Numbered from the stretch's first letter, positions 42,116 through 51,905 are shown. The stretch is DNA of 64,000 nt from Stappia stellulata DSM 5886 (GCF_000423705.1 NZ_AUIM01000004.1:1004063-1068062); one strand, 5' to 3'. Notes: generated by a model not told the origin, from the letters alone. A program made the numbers and translations.

Positions 42116-42201
42116 GGTGCGGTCGAGAAGACTCGAACTTCCACGGGTTTTACCCCACAGCGACCTCAACGCTGCGCGTCTACCAATTCCGCCACGACCG
42201 C
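42115..42201 (-). tRNA. tRNA-Leu (anticodon GAG)
   Basis: The 87-nucleotide RNA folds as a class II leucine tRNA: acceptor GCGGTCG pairs with CGACCGC, the anticodon loop T-T-G-A-G-G-T between C-A-G-C-G and C-G-C-T-G gives anticodon GAG (decoding CUC and CUU), a long variable arm follows, and CCA is encoded. The T-arm contains G-T-T-C-G-A-G. It is read on the minus strand into the bidirectional terminator. No integrase or duplicated 3' end is nearby, so it is not an occupied attachment site. Confidence 0.97.
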
Positions 42202-42305
42202 TTGTTCCGCAACCCATCGCGCTGCGGAGCCTTCGTCTAGCAAATCGGTTTTTGCTGCGCAAGCGAATTGCGAGAGGATATTCACAGCCTTGCGTTTCCG
42301 GAGGC

Positions 42306-42572
42306 TCAAACCGGCCCTGCGGCGCGCACCGGCCGTGCTTCCGGCGGACGGATCAGCACTTCGGTCACGGACACACCGACACGCTCGCCCTGCAGGACCA
42401 CCTGCCCCTTGGCGATGGGAATGTTGTTCGCCAGGATTTTCACATCGTCCTCCTCGCGCGACATCAGTTCGATGACAGCGCCGCGGCCCATGCGAAGCAG
42501 CTGGTGGATCGGCATTTCCGCCGTTCCCAGAACCACGGAAATGTCGATGGAGATATCGTCGAAGATGCCCAT
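42306..42572 (-). CDS. fliN: FliN-like (SpoA domain) flagellar motor switch protein
   Basis: The 88-residue protein is little more than one SpoA domain: I-D-I-S-V-V-L-G-T-A-E-M-P-I-H-Q-L-L-R-M-G-R-G-A is the characteristic dimer core, with N-N-I-P-I-A-K-G-Q-V-V and V-G-V-S-V-T-E-V following. FliN forms part of the C-ring that switches flagellar rotation, and related domains occur in type III secretion (YscQ). No flagellar gene flanks it; the neighbours are tRNA-Leu and the divergent lipB. The upstream ribosome site is weak, so the start is not fully secure. Confidence 0.85.
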   Translation of the reverse strand: MGIFDDISIDISVVLGTAEMPIHQLLRMGRGAVIELMSREEDDVKILANNIPIAKGQVVLQGERVGVSVTEVLIRPPEARPVRAAGPV

Positions 42573-42698
42573 GAAAGCGTCCGGCCTCGAACAGGGATGG
42601 CATTGCCAGGGTATTCACTCTAAATGACGGGGGCGCGGATGACGCCCACGCTGACCTTGGGCGCGTCATGGTTAACAAACCGCTAACGGACTTGCAAA

Positions 42699-43412
42699 AT
42701 GACAGAACGCGGGCAGATCCTTAAGGGTTTCCATCCGGCAACGCCCGACTGCCCGCCGGTCGAATGGGCGGTCAGCGACCGCCTGATTCCCTATGACACC
42801 GCCATTGCCGAGATGGAACGCCGCGTCGGCGGCATCGCCGACGGCACGCTGGCGGAGCGTATCTGGCTGCTGGAACACCCCCCGCTCTATACCGCCGGCA
42901 CCAGCGCGAACACGAGCGATCTGCTGACCCCCGACCGGTTTCCCGTCCACAAGACCGGGCGCGGCGGGCAATACACCTATCACGGTCCGGGGCAACGCGT
43001 GGTCTATGTCATGCTCGACCTCAAGCGGCGCAACGCGGATGTCCGTGCCTTCGTCGCGGCACTGGAGGACTGGCTGATCTCCGCGCTGTGGGAGCACCAC
43101 GTGCGCGGCGAACGGCGCGAGGACCGCGTTGGCGTCTGGGTGCGCCGCCCGGACCAGGGCGAGGACCGGGAGGACAAGATCGCCGCCATCGGTATCCGCA
43201 TGCGCAAATGGGTCAGCTTTCACGGGATGGCGCTGAACGTGGAGCCGGAGCTTGACCATTTCGCCGGCATTGTGCCCTGCGGTGTCACCCGGCACGGTGT
43301 CACCAGTCTCGTCGATCTCGGCCTGCCCGTGACGCTCGCCGATGTCGACCTGACGCTCAGACACACCTTCGAGGCGCTTTTCGGCCCGACGGTTTCCGTG
43401 GCAGCCCCGTAA
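42699..43412 (+). CDS. lipB: Octanoyl-(acyl carrier protein):protein octanoyltransferase LipB
   Basis: LipB moves octanoate from acyl carrier protein to lipoyl domains of 2-oxoacid dehydrogenases; LipA then adds sulfur. The 237-residue protein has [13 protein letters not shown] (87-99), catalytic K160 in E-D-K-I-A-A-I-G and the acyl-forming C194 in V-P-C-G-V-T-R-H-G. An insertion of charged residues ([11 protein letters not shown]) precedes K160. The lipA gene is not in the window. It is divergent from the FliN-like gene. Confidence 0.98.
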   Translation: MTERGQILKGFHPATPDCPPVEWAVSDRLIPYDTAIAEMERRVGGIADGTLAERIWLLEHPPLYTAGTSANTSDLLTPDRFPVHKTGRGGQYTYHGPGQRVVYVMLDLKRRNADVRAFVAALEDWLISALWEHHVRGERREDRVGVWVRRPDQGEDREDKIAAIGIRMRKWVSFHGMALNVEPELDHFAGIVPCGVTRHGVTSLVDLGLPVTLADVDLTLRHTFEALFGPTVSVAAP

Positions 43413-43672
43413 GGGCGCCGATTGTCCCCCCTTGCGCGAATCGGGCGACCTGGCTTTGGAACAAGCCGGGAGGCGCCGGCGTCATGCAGATCCGGTCCGA
43501 CGACGGTCGATGTCCGGACTTTCGCCTCGAGGTGCCGGCACAGCGTGCCGGAGAAGTGCAGCGCTCGCGCCGGTGATCGCGGCCAGTTCGCGGTTGCGGC
43601 ACCCGCACCCCGACTGCTAGATGGCGGGCGCAGCGCTATGGAGCGCCGCCGCCGAACCGGACCCAACCCGTC
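43413..43672. other. 260-base gap between lipB and folB
   Basis: No gene is supported. The one notable structure is a perfect 7-bp stem with a 3-base loop (CCGGCAC-AGC-GTGCCGG, 43535-43551). No T tract follows, so it is not a typical terminator; it could be an operator. Confidence 0.45.
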
Positions 43673-44041
43673 ATGGATGCAATCCACCTTCAAGATCTGG
43701 CCTTTTACGCCTACCACGGCGTTCATGCGGAAGAAGCGCGGCTCGGCCAGCGCTTCCAGGTCGATCTGACCTGTCACCTGGACCTGACGACAGTGTCCGC
43801 GTCCGACCGCTACGAAGACACGGTCTGCTACGGCCTATTGACCGAAACAGTGGAACGAGTGGTGACCACCTCCCGGTTTCAGCTCATCGAGCGGCTGGCG
43901 GGAGCGATTACCGACGCTGTGCTGGACTGCGATGCCCGCATCGCGGCGGTGCGCGTTCGGGTCCACAAGCCCGGCGCCCCGCTTCCCATCGCGAGCGGAC
44001 GCGTCAGCGTCGAGATCTCACGCGCCCGCGCGAACGTCTGA
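43673..44041 (+). CDS. folB: Dihydroneopterin aldolase
   Basis: FolB converts dihydroneopterin to 6-hydroxymethyldihydropterin in folate synthesis. The 122-residue protein has L-A-F-Y-A-Y-H-G-V-H-A-E-E (with the conserved Glu at 20-21), Y53 in V-C-Y-G-L-L and K99 in V-R-V-H-K-P-G-A-P, matching the family active site. Length is typical. Its end overlaps the patatin-like gene by 24 bases tail to tail. folP and folK are not in the window. Confidence 0.96.
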   Translation: MDAIHLQDLAFYAYHGVHAEEARLGQRFQVDLTCHLDLTTVSASDRYEDTVCYGLLTETVERVVTTSRFQLIERLAGAITDAVLDCDARIAAVRVRVHKPGAPLPIASGRVSVEISRARANV

Positions 44042-46420
44042 GAACGTCTCCTCCACCTCCCGCAACACCCCCGGGACCAACGCGGGATCCGCGTTGAGCC
44101 GTTCGCGTTCCTCCTCCAGGATGGCGAGAAACACGCCCCGCCTCGCCGCACGCACCCGCTCCTCGGCGACGCGCACCACGGGCTCGGCCGCCTGAAGTGC
44201 CATCGTCATCAAACGGTCCGCCGCCGTCAGGCGCCCCCACAAATAGTCATGCTCGCGCCAGCCGCGATTGAAGAACGCGCCAAAGGCATTCAGGCTGCGT
44301 CCCTTCAGGGCGATTCCCTCGCGCCGCAAGCTGTGCGAATCGGCCGGACTGATGCGGTCGACCTGGATCTCGTTGTGTTCCGCAATCGCCGTGCCCCGCA
44401 GAACGGGCAAGGTTACGAGATCGTAGAAGGCGAAGCCGACATAGGCGCCGGTCAGCGCCAGATGCAGCGATTGCGGCAGATAGTTGAGCGTCATCATCGA
44501 GAAGACATCGTCGGCAAGCGCGTCGAGATCGGAAAGCCCCATGCGCGCCGACAACCCCGCGACCAGAGCGTCACCCGCCTGCGGGTCGGCCGCGGGGGTT
44601 TCCAGCAGCTGTTCGACGAGGCGCCGCGTTTCCTCGCCATAAAACTCCGCGCTCCAGCGACGCGAGAGATGGTCGATCTGCTGGTAAAGCGTCGACTTCA
44701 ACTCATCCATCTCGTCCGCCCTGACCCCGGCACGGTTCTCCGCGAGCCGGTAGAGCCGGTTGAGCCGGCGGATCACGAAACGGAGACGGCGAATGCGATA
44801 GTCGACATCCAGCCCACGCAGGAAACGGATGACCGGCTCCGGCGTGACCGAAGTTTCAGCGCCTGCGTGCAAGGCGGTGGCAAGCCACGCGTCGAGGCGA
44901 AGCGCAATCGCGGACGCCTGACCGCCGCCGCCCGCCCTGGCGGGTTCGGGGGCACCGCCCGGCTCGCCCTTCAGAACCCGCGCGCACAGATCCGCGACCC
45001 GCTCGACCACGCCGGAAAGCTTCAGCCGCTGATAGCCGCGATAGGCGTAGCCGGCGGTGAGATGCGCCCGCTCATTGGCCATCGTCCGGCAGCGGGTCAG
45101 TTCCTGCGTGGTCAGCGGATGAAGCAGCTCTGGCCCGAGGATCGCGCGAACCTCGCTTTCCACCAGCGGTTCGGCGGCGGAGATCACCTCGGCGATCCGC
45201 CGGACCTCCCGGTTGTGCTCCGCGACCTGTTCGAGCGCATCGCCGATCGGCTCATTGCGCGGGATATGGGCAAGCGACGCCAGAATGACACGGAAGAACC
45301 CAGGGAGCTGCGCGTCCGGCGTGTCATCCTCCGGCGCGGACACCTCCTCGGGTTTGGGGTCGACATAGACGATCTTGCGAACGACCTCCCGGCCCGCGGC
45401 GCGCCCGGCAATCGCCTCGAGCAACGGCTGGAACGGCTTGTTCATGACAACGCTGCCATCGACGAAAACGCGCGCCTCCGCCGCCGCGTCCGCCGCGCCG
45501 AACGCGCGCCGGCAAAAGCTGTCGCGCTGCGCCCAGCTTTCCCCCCTTGCCTCGAGAACCTGGTCCATTTCACCCAGCATCATTGGCGGAAAGGCACCGG
45601 GAAAGGCCGAGGTGGCGCGCGCGGAGAACACGAGGGAGGGGATGGCGCCATCGCCGAAATCCGACTGCAGCTCACCATTGCCGCGACAGGTGGCGGCATA
45701 GCGCAGGATCAGACGGTGTTCCCTTTCCTCAACCTCGACGGGATCGTGGATGGCGAAGCGCTGCTTGGCGCCGTAAAAATCCGTGACGGTCACGAGCAGA
45801 TCGAGCCGCTGGCCCTGCGGCACGAGGGTTGCGGGACCGCCCTCCCCGTCGCCGGGACGCATGGTGTGGCAGGCATCGAGCATCCATCCCACATAACGCG
45901 CGCCGGAAAAGGGCGGTGTGAACCAGCGCGACTGCATGAGGCGACGCAGCTTGCCGCGCGTTTCGCCGTCATCCAGCTCGGACTTGAGCGCCATGGTCAC
46001 CAGCCGGTCCAGCACCGGCGCGATCGACCCCTTGAGATAGCGCGTCAATCCGACCGGTTCATTGGCGAGACGCGTGACGTCGGCGTTCTCGAGCCAGAGG
46101 TCGCGGTGGCCGTCGAGCGAGAGGTTATGCGCCAGCGCGCGCGCCAGCATCACGCCGTTGACGCCACCGGCGGAAGCACCCGAAATCACATCGATGACCA
46201 CACGCAAATCGAGTTTCGGGGCGAAAAGGTCGAGAAACGCCTCATAGGCGGCGGTGACCGGGCTTCCCGCTTCGTTCGTCGTCCCGAGGTCCAGCCGGAC
46301 CTCCGTCCGCCGGGACGCCCGCACCAGATTGAGAAACTCCCGCGTGATTCCATGCATGTGCACGGCCAGCGAAACGCCACCGTACAACACAAGCGCCAGG
46401 CGCAATTCGATCTGTTTCAT
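44018..46420 (-). CDS. Large patatin-like protein (DUF3376 type)
   Basis: The 800-residue protein has a patatin phospholipase core: oxyanion loop G-G-V-S-L-A-V-H-M-H-G (14-24), nucleophile elbow G-A-S83-A-G and D321-G-S dyad, so the Ser-Asp pair is intact. The oxyanion motif differs from the plain G-G-G-x-x-G/R of typical patatins. The C-terminal 450 residues are helical and carry the DUF3376 region, with no membrane segment or signal peptide obvious. Members are common in actinobacteria and alphaproteobacteria, and function is unknown; acyl hydrolase activity is probable. It stands alone. Confidence 0.9.
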   Translation of the reverse strand: MKQIELRLALVLYGGVSLAVHMHGITREFLNLVRASRRTEVRLDLGTTNEAGSPVTAAYEAFLDLFAPKLDLRVVIDVISGASAGGVNGVMLARALAHNLSLDGHRDLWLENADVTRLANEPVGLTRYLKGSIAPVLDRLVTMALKSELDDGETRGKLRRLMQSRWFTPPFSGARYVGWMLDACHTMRPGDGEGGPATLVPQGQRLDLLVTVTDFYGAKQRFAIHDPVEVEEREHRLILRYAATCRGNGELQSDFGDGAIPSLVFSARATSAFPGAFPPMMLGEMDQVLEARGESWAQRDSFCRRAFGAADAAAEARVFVDGSVVMNKPFQPLLEAIAGRAAGREVVRKIVYVDPKPEEVSAPEDDTPDAQLPGFFRVILASLAHIPRNEPIGDALEQVAEHNREVRRIAEVISAAEPLVESEVRAILGPELLHPLTTQELTRCRTMANERAHLTAGYAYRGYQRLKLSGVVERVADLCARVLKGEPGGAPEPARAGGGGQASAIALRLDAWLATALHAGAETSVTPEPVIRFLRGLDVDYRIRRLRFVIRRLNRLYRLAENRAGVRADEMDELKSTLYQQIDHLSRRWSAEFYGEETRRLVEQLLETPAADPQAGDALVAGLSARMGLSDLDALADDVFSMMTLNYLPQSLHLALTGAYVGFAFYDLVTLPVLRGTAIAEHNEIQVDRISPADSHSLRREGIALKGRSLNAFGAFFNRGWREHDYLWGRLTAADRLMTMALQAAEPVVRVAEERVRAARRGVFLAILEEERERLNADPALVPGVLREVEETFSDVRAGA

Positions 46421-46541
46421 GAAAGCTGCACGCTCCGTGCTGGAACGACAATGCTCGGCCGCTTCGCAGAAAATGGCAAGGGCTTCACGTCATGCAACCC
46501 ACAAGCGCCTGCGAAACGGCGCAGGCCGGCGATCCGCCTGC

Positions 46542-47852
46542 TCAGCCGCCGGCGCGCTCGCGGCGAAGGCGTTCCCAGTAATCCAGGCGCTTGCGGACCT
46601 CGCGCTCGAATCCCCGCTCCGGCGGATCGTAAAACTGCTGCCGCCCCATGCTTTCCGGAAAGTAGTCCTGACCGGAAAACGCATCCGGCGCATCATGGTC
46701 ATAGGCATAGCCGGAGCCATAGCCCTCCGACTTCATCAGCTTGGTCGGCGCGTTGAGGATATGCTTCGGCGGCGACAGCGAGCCGTTCTGCTTTGCCGAG
46801 CGCACGGCCGCCTTGTAGGCCTTGTAAACGCCGTTCGACTTCGGCGCGGTCGCGAGATAGACGACCGACTGCGCCAGCGCCAGTTCGCCCTCGGGAGAGC
46901 CAAGCATCTGATAGGCATCGCGCGCCGCATTTGCCTGCACCAGCGCCTGCGGATCGGCAAGCCCGATGTCCTCCACCGCCATTCGGATCAGCCGGCGCGC
47001 AAGAAACAAAGGGTCCTCGCCGCCATCGAGCATGCGGCAGAACCAGTAAAGCGCTGCATCGGGATCGGACCCGCGCACGGACTTGTGGAGCGCGGAAATG
47101 AGATTGTAGTGCCCGTCGCGGGACTTGTCGTAGACCGGGGCGCGCCGCTGCACGATCTCCTGGAGACGCTCGGCATCGAAGGTCTCGCCCTCCCATGCCG
47201 CGCGCCAGACATCCTCGGCAAGCGTCAGCGCCGAACGGCCGTCGCCATCCGCCATGCGCAGGAGAACCGCGCGCGCGCCTTCATCGAGCGGCAGGGGCCG
47301 ACCTTCCTCCGCTTCCGCGCGCTCCAGCAGCTTTGCAATGGCCTCGCTGTCGAGCGTCTTGAAGGTCAGGACATGCGCACGCGACAAAAGCGCCGCATTG
47401 AGTTCAAAGCTCGGGTTTTCGGTGGTCGCCCCGACGAGCGTCACCGTTCCGTCCTCCATGACGGGAAGGAACCCGTCCTGCTGCGCGCGGTTGAAACGAT
47501 GGATCTCGTCGACGAAGAGCAGCGTCCCCTGCCCGATACTGCGCGCGGCGCGCGCGGCCTCGAACACCTTCTTGAGATCGGCGACCCCGGTGAAGATTGC
47601 CGAGATCTGCTCGAAGCGCAGATCGGTCTGTTCGGCGAGAAGCCGCGCCACGGTGGTCTTTCCCGTGCCGGGCGGGCCCCAAAAAATCAGCGACCCGAGG
47701 CTTCGCGTGCGCAGCATCCGCGTCAGTGCGCCGTCCTCGCCCAGCAGATGATCCTGGCCGACGACCTCGCTCAACTGCGCCGGGCGCAACCGGTCGGCGA
47801 GCGGTCGCACCGCCCCCGCATCCAGTCCCGCGCTTTGAAACAGGTCACTCAT
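46542..47852 (-). CDS. rarA: Replication-associated recombination protein RarA (MgsA)
   Basis: RarA is an AAA+ ATPase of the clamp-loader type acting at stalled replication forks. The 436-residue protein has Walker A G-P-P-G-T-G-K-T (59-66), Walker B L-F-V-D-E-I-H-R-F (112-120), the sensor T-T-E-N-P-S-F and the RarA C-terminal tetramer domain with Y-W-x-C-R-M-L-D-G-G-E-D-P. It lies 30 bases after degQ on the same strand, so it probably shares its transcript. Confidence 0.97.
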   Translation of the reverse strand: MSDLFQSAGLDAGAVRPLADRLRPAQLSEVVGQDHLLGEDGALTRMLRTRSLGSLIFWGPPGTGKTTVARLLAEQTDLRFEQISAIFTGVADLKKVFEAARAARSIGQGTLLFVDEIHRFNRAQQDGFLPVMEDGTVTLVGATTENPSFELNAALLSRAHVLTFKTLDSEAIAKLLERAEAEEGRPLPLDEGARAVLLRMADGDGRSALTLAEDVWRAAWEGETFDAERLQEIVQRRAPVYDKSRDGHYNLISALHKSVRGSDPDAALYWFCRMLDGGEDPLFLARRLIRMAVEDIGLADPQALVQANAARDAYQMLGSPEGELALAQSVVYLATAPKSNGVYKAYKAAVRSAKQNGSLSPPKHILNAPTKLMKSEGYGSGYAYDHDAPDAFSGQDYFPESMGRQQFYDPPERGFEREVRKRLDYWERLRRERAGG

Positions 47853-47882
47853 CGCCGAACGGCTTCTTTCGCGGCCATTGCC

Positions 47883-49322
47883 CTAACCCCGAAGGGCGAT
47901 GCGCAGCACCCGGTCGCCGCGCTTGATCTCGAGCCGCCAGATCCCCGGATCGCCGCCGGCGATGCGCTGAAGCTCGCGCGATGTGGCGATCTCGCGTCCG
48001 TTCACCGACAGCAGGATGTCGCCGACCTCAAGGCCGACGCGGTTGGCGGTGGATCCCGGCTCCAGCTCTGAAACGACAACGCCCTGCTCGAAGGTATCGA
48101 GACGCAGCTCCTCGGCAACGGCGGGCGAGAGATTGACCACCGTCGTTCCGGCGAAGGGCGAATAGCCCTCGATGCGCCTCGGATCGCGCGCAACGGTCTC
48201 GGGCGCGGCCTCGAGCGATACGGTGATCTCCTGCTCCCCCGTGCCACGCAGGATGGTGAAACGCGTCGTGGAGCCGATTTCCTTGGTCGCGAAGCGGTAG
48301 CCGAAACTGTTGGGATCGGTAATCTCCGCATCGGCCACACGGATGATCAGGTCGCCCACGCGCAGGCCGGATGCCTCTGCCGGGCTGTCGGGCGCGATCT
48401 GGGTGACGAGCACGCCGCGCGGGCGGTCCAGCCCCATCGCCTCGGCGATCTCCGCGCCGACCGACTGCAGGCCGGCCCCGAGCCATGGGCGCCGCACGGT
48501 GCCGTCGCCCTGGGCCGCGACGGCGACGAAATGCACCATGTTGGAGGGAATGGCGAAGCCGATACCGTTCGAGCCGCCCGAGCGCGAGAAGATCGCGGTG
48601 TTGATGCCGACAAGCCGTCCGTCGACGTCCACGAGCGCGCCACCCGAATTGCCCGGGTTGATCGCCGCATCGGTCTGGATGAAGAACTGGTAGTCCGAGA
48701 CGCCGACCCGCGTGCGCGCCAGTGCCGAAACGATCCCCTGCGTCACGGTTTGCCCGACGCCGAAGGGATTGCCGACGGCAAGCACGATGTCGCCGACCTC
48801 GACCGTGTCGGAATCGGCGAATTCCAGATAGGGCAACGTGCCGTTCAGGTCTTTCGCCTTGAGGATGGCGAGATCGGTCTTTTCGTCAAGCACGATGATT
48901 TCCGCATCGAACTCGCGCCGGTCCGACAGCGCGACGCGCACCTCGTCCGCGCCCTTGATCACGTGATGGTTGGTCACGATCACCCCGTCGGCGGAGATGA
49001 TCACGCCGGACCCGAGCGAGGATTCCACCCGTTCGCGCGGGCGCCCGAGATCCTGTCCCGGATTGCCGAAGAAACGCCGGAAGAACGGATCGTCGAAGAA
49101 CGGCGATGTCTGGCGCTGGCGCACGGTCCGCTTCGCATAGACATTGACCACCGCCGGCGCTGCCGTCTTGACCACGGGCGCGAAGGACGCCTTGAGTTCC
49201 ACCGCCGAACGCGGCGTCTGCCGGTCGGAGGCCTGGCCCGGCAGAGCGAGAGCGACCGCCAATACGGCCAAACCGCCAACTCGCAACGCTGCCCGCACAA
49301 TCGTGCCTGCATATCCCGTCAT
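47883..49322 (-). CDS. degQ: Periplasmic serine protease of the DegP/DegQ (HtrA) family
   Basis: The 479-residue secreted protease clears damaged envelope proteins. It has a signal peptide (A-V-A-L-A-L-P-G-Q-A-S, cleavage near 31), a trypsin-like domain with H120 (V-T-N-H-H-V), D150 (T-D-L-A-I-L) and S226 (G-N-S-G-G-A-L), and two PDZ domains after about 290. The short, Q/P-rich LA loop favours DegQ-like over DegP-like. It lies 148 bases after the rplQ start-side region, beyond the rplQ terminator, on the same strand. The start at 49322 gives a proper signal peptide; the frame is open to 49526. Confidence 0.93.
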   Translation of the reverse strand: MTGYAGTIVRAALRVGGLAVLAVALALPGQASDRQTPRSAVELKASFAPVVKTAAPAVVNVYAKRTVRQRQTSPFFDDPFFRRFFGNPGQDLGRPRERVESSLGSGVIISADGVIVTNHHVIKGADEVRVALSDRREFDAEIIVLDEKTDLAILKAKDLNGTLPYLEFADSDTVEVGDIVLAVGNPFGVGQTVTQGIVSALARTRVGVSDYQFFIQTDAAINPGNSGGALVDVDGRLVGINTAIFSRSGGSNGIGFAIPSNMVHFVAVAAQGDGTVRRPWLGAGLQSVGAEIAEAMGLDRPRGVLVTQIAPDSPAEASGLRVGDLIIRVADAEITDPNSFGYRFATKEIGSTTRFTILRGTGEQEITVSLEAAPETVARDPRRIEGYSPFAGTTVVNLSPAVAEELRLDTFEQGVVVSELEPGSTANRVGLEVGDILLSVNGREIATSRELQRIAGGDPGIWRLEIKRGDRVLRIALRG

Positions 49323-49419
49323 CTCGCCATTCCCCACAATCCGGATTTCTGCCTCGGGCGTTGCGCACGGGAGCGGCCGCCCGACTCGCCTCCCCCGATA
49401 TAGGCGGATCGAAGGTAAC

Positions 49420-49447
49420 AAAAAAGGCGACCCGAAGGCCGCCTTTT
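49420..49447 (-). terminator. Terminator of the ribosomal superoperon (after rplQ)
   Basis: On the minus strand a 7-bp stem with one G-T wobble and a T-T-C-G tetraloop (49426-49432 with 49437-49443) is flanked by four A and followed by six T. It lies 23 bases after the rplQ stop. Confidence 0.92.
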
Positions 49448-49470
49448 CATTCGTGTCGTGTCGCGGCAGC

Positions 49471-49896
49471 TTATGCTGCGGCTTCGGCCGTGTCTTCGGC
49501 TTCGGAGCGTGCACGATCGGCAGCACCCTTTGCCTCGACGTCGCGATCGACGAACTCGATCACGGCCAGCGGCGCATTGTCACCATAGCGGAAGCCCGCC
49601 TTGAGAACGCGCGTGTAACCGCCGTTGCGGCCCTTGTAGCGCTCCGCAAGCGTGTCGAACAACTTGCGAACGAGCGCGACGTCGCGAATCTGCGAAATCG
49701 CCTGACGGCGGGCGTGCAGGTCGCCACGCTTGCCGAGGGTGATCAGCTTCTCGACGATCGGACGCAGTTCCTTTGCCTTGGGAAGCGTCGTCACGATCTG
49801 CTCATGCTCAATCAGCGATGCGGACATGTTTGCAAACATCGCCTTGCGATGGCTCGAAGTCCGATTGAGCTTGCGGCCGCGATTGCCGTGGCGCAT
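49471..49896 (-). CDS. rplQ: 50S ribosomal protein L17
   Basis: L17 contacts 23S rRNA near the exit side of the large subunit. The 141-residue protein has the family opening [20 protein letters not shown] and the basic core [15 protein letters not shown]. It is the last gene of the superoperon, 74 bases after rpoA and before a strong terminator. The acidic, Ala/Glu-rich tail ([11 protein letters not shown]) is longer than in E. coli, common in alphaproteobacteria. Confidence 0.98.
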   Translation of the reverse strand: MRHGNRGRKLNRTSSHRKAMFANMSASLIEHEQIVTTLPKAKELRPIVEKLITLGKRGDLHARRQAISQIRDVALVRKLFDTLAERYKGRNGGYTRVLKAGFRYGDNAPLAVIEFVDRDVEAKGAADRARSEAEDTAEAAA

Positions 49897-49970
49897 GGCT
49901 CTCTCCTTTTCCTGTCACGGCGGACCAACCCGCCTGATGCTGTTACCTGAAGACCGCGCAACCCGCGCGA

Positions 49971-50993
49971 TCAGTACTGATGATCTTCGTAGCGCTTGGC
50001 GAGCTCGTCGATGTTCTCCGGCGGCCAGTTGGCCACCTCCATGCCGAGGTGGAGACCCATCTGGGCGAGAACTTCCTTGATCTCGTTCAGCGACTTGCGA
50101 CCGAAGTTCGGCGTGCGCAGCATTTCGGCTTCGGTCTTCTGGATGAGATCGCCAATATACACGATATTGTCGTTCTTCAGGCAGTTGGCCGAACGCACGG
50201 AAAGCTCGAGCTCGTCGACCTTCTTCAAGAGCGCCGGGTTGAAGGCGAGTTCCGGAACGGTGTCTTCCTTCACTTCGCGGCGCGGCTCTTCGAAGTTGAC
50301 GAAGATCGAGAGCTGGTCCTGAAGGATCCGGGCTGCGAAGGCGACGGTGTCCTCGGGCGTCACCGATCCGTCGGTCTCGATCGTCAGCGACAGCTTGTCA
50401 TAGTCGAGAACCTGGCCTTCACGGGTGTTTTCCACCCGGTAGGACACCTTCTTGACCGGAGAATACAGGCTGTCGACCGGGATCAGGCCGATCGGCGCGT
50501 CTTCCGGACGGTTGCGGTCGGCTGCGACATAGCCCTTGCCGGTGTTCACGGTGAACTCCATGCGGATCTCCGCACCCTCGTCGAGCGTGCAAAGCACGAG
50601 ATCCGGATTGAGGACCTCGATGTCACCCACCACCTGGATGTCGCCGGCGGTCACGACGCCCGGGCCCTGCTTGCGCACGACCATGCGCTTGGGGCCCTCG
50701 CCCTGCATGCGGATCGCGATTTCCTTGATGTTCAGGACGATGTCGGTGACATCCTCGCGAACGCCGGGGATCGACGAAAACTCATGCAGAACGCCGTCGA
50801 TCTGGACGGCTGTGACAGCCGCACCCTGAAGCGACGACAGCAGAACACGGCGAAGGGCATTGCCGAGGGTCAGACCGAAGCCGCGTTCCAGCGGCTCGGC
50901 AACGACGACACCGAGCAGGCGCGCGTCATGACCCGGCTTTACCTCAAGCTTGTTCGGCTTGATCAGTTCCTGCCAGTTTTTGTTAATGCTCAA
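49971..50993 (-). CDS. rpoA: RNA polymerase alpha subunit
   Basis: Alpha nucleates RNA polymerase assembly and contacts UP elements and activators. The 340-residue protein has the N-terminal dimerisation domain ([12 protein letters not shown]) and the C-terminal domain with [10 protein letters not shown] and T-P-N-F-G-R-K-S-L. The start chosen is TTG at 50993 ([13 protein letters not shown]), 8 bases after GGAGG; no ATG fits the family N-terminus and the frame upstream to 51050 overlaps the leader. It lies 82 bases after rpsK. Confidence 0.96.
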   Translation of the reverse strand: MSINKNWQELIKPNKLEVKPGHDARLLGVVVAEPLERGFGLTLGNALRRVLLSSLQGAAVTAVQIDGVLHEFSSIPGVREDVTDIVLNIKEIAIRMQGEGPKRMVVRKQGPGVVTAGDIQVVGDIEVLNPDLVLCTLDEGAEIRMEFTVNTGKGYVAADRNRPEDAPIGLIPVDSLYSPVKKVSYRVENTREGQVLDYDKLSLTIETDGSVTPEDTVAFAARILQDQLSIFVNFEEPRREVKEDTVPELAFNPALLKKVDELELSVRSANCLKNDNIVYIGDLIQKTEAEMLRTPNFGRKSLNEIKEVLAQMGLHLGMEVANWPPENIDELAKRYEDHQY

Positions 50994-51074
50994 ATCTCTT
51001 TCCTCCGGCTGTCCCGCCGCGGCCCGCAAGCCACGGCCATGCTGTGCCATGAGAAGGGAGTGATACGTCTGAAA

Positions 51075-51465
<391 letters not shown>

Positions 51466-51536
51466 TTTTCTATCCTTTGCTCGATCTCGTCACCGCCGTC
51501 GTTCGGCGGCTCCACCGGGCCGTACGTTCCGATGAA

Positions 51537-51905
51537 TTACTTCTTCTTGCCGGCAATCGCCTTCGCCGGGCCCTTGCGGGTGCGGGCGTTGGTGTGCGTG
51601 CGCTGGCCGCGGACCGGAAGGCCGCGACGGTGGCGCAGCCCGCGGTAGCAACCAAGGTCCATCAAGCGCTTGATGTTCATCGCGACTTCGCGGCGAAGAT
51701 CGCCTTCCACGATGTAATCGCGGTCGATGGTCTCGCGCATGGCAAGGACTTCCGCATCCGAAAGCTCGTTAACACGGCGCTCGGGCGCGATGTTCACCTT
51801 GGTGATGATCTCCTCGGCAAACTTGGCGCCGATGCCGTGAATGTACTGAAGCGCGATGACGACGCGCTTGTTCGTCGGGATGTTTACACCTGCGATACGG
51901 GCCAA
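51537..51905 (-). CDS. rpsM: 30S ribosomal protein S13
   Basis: S13 forms the inter-subunit bridge to L5 and contacts P-site tRNA through its basic tail. A TTG at 51905, with GGAG 6 bases before it, gives the canonical start [10 protein letters not shown] and the canonical 122 residues. The ATG at 51917 would add four residues (M-E-T-A) that homologues lack. The helix-two-turn-helix contains [21 protein letters not shown]. It lies 162 bases after adk. Confidence 0.95.
   Translation of the reverse strand: MARIAGVNIPTNKRVVIALQYIHGIGAKFAEEIITKVNIAPERRVNELSDAEVLAMRETIDRDYIVEGDLRREVAMNIKRLMDLGCYRGLRHRRGLPVRGQRTHTNARTRKGPAKAIAGKKK

Noticed and set aside
42115..42201. tRNA-Leu as an integration site for a genomic island
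   Set aside because: No integrase, no repeated tRNA 3' end and no shift in base composition in the neighbouring genes.
44249..46756. 835-codon open frame on the plus strand
   Set aside because: It mirrors the patatin-like gene. The minus-strand protein has intact catalytic motifs; the plus-strand product is low-complexity and basic.
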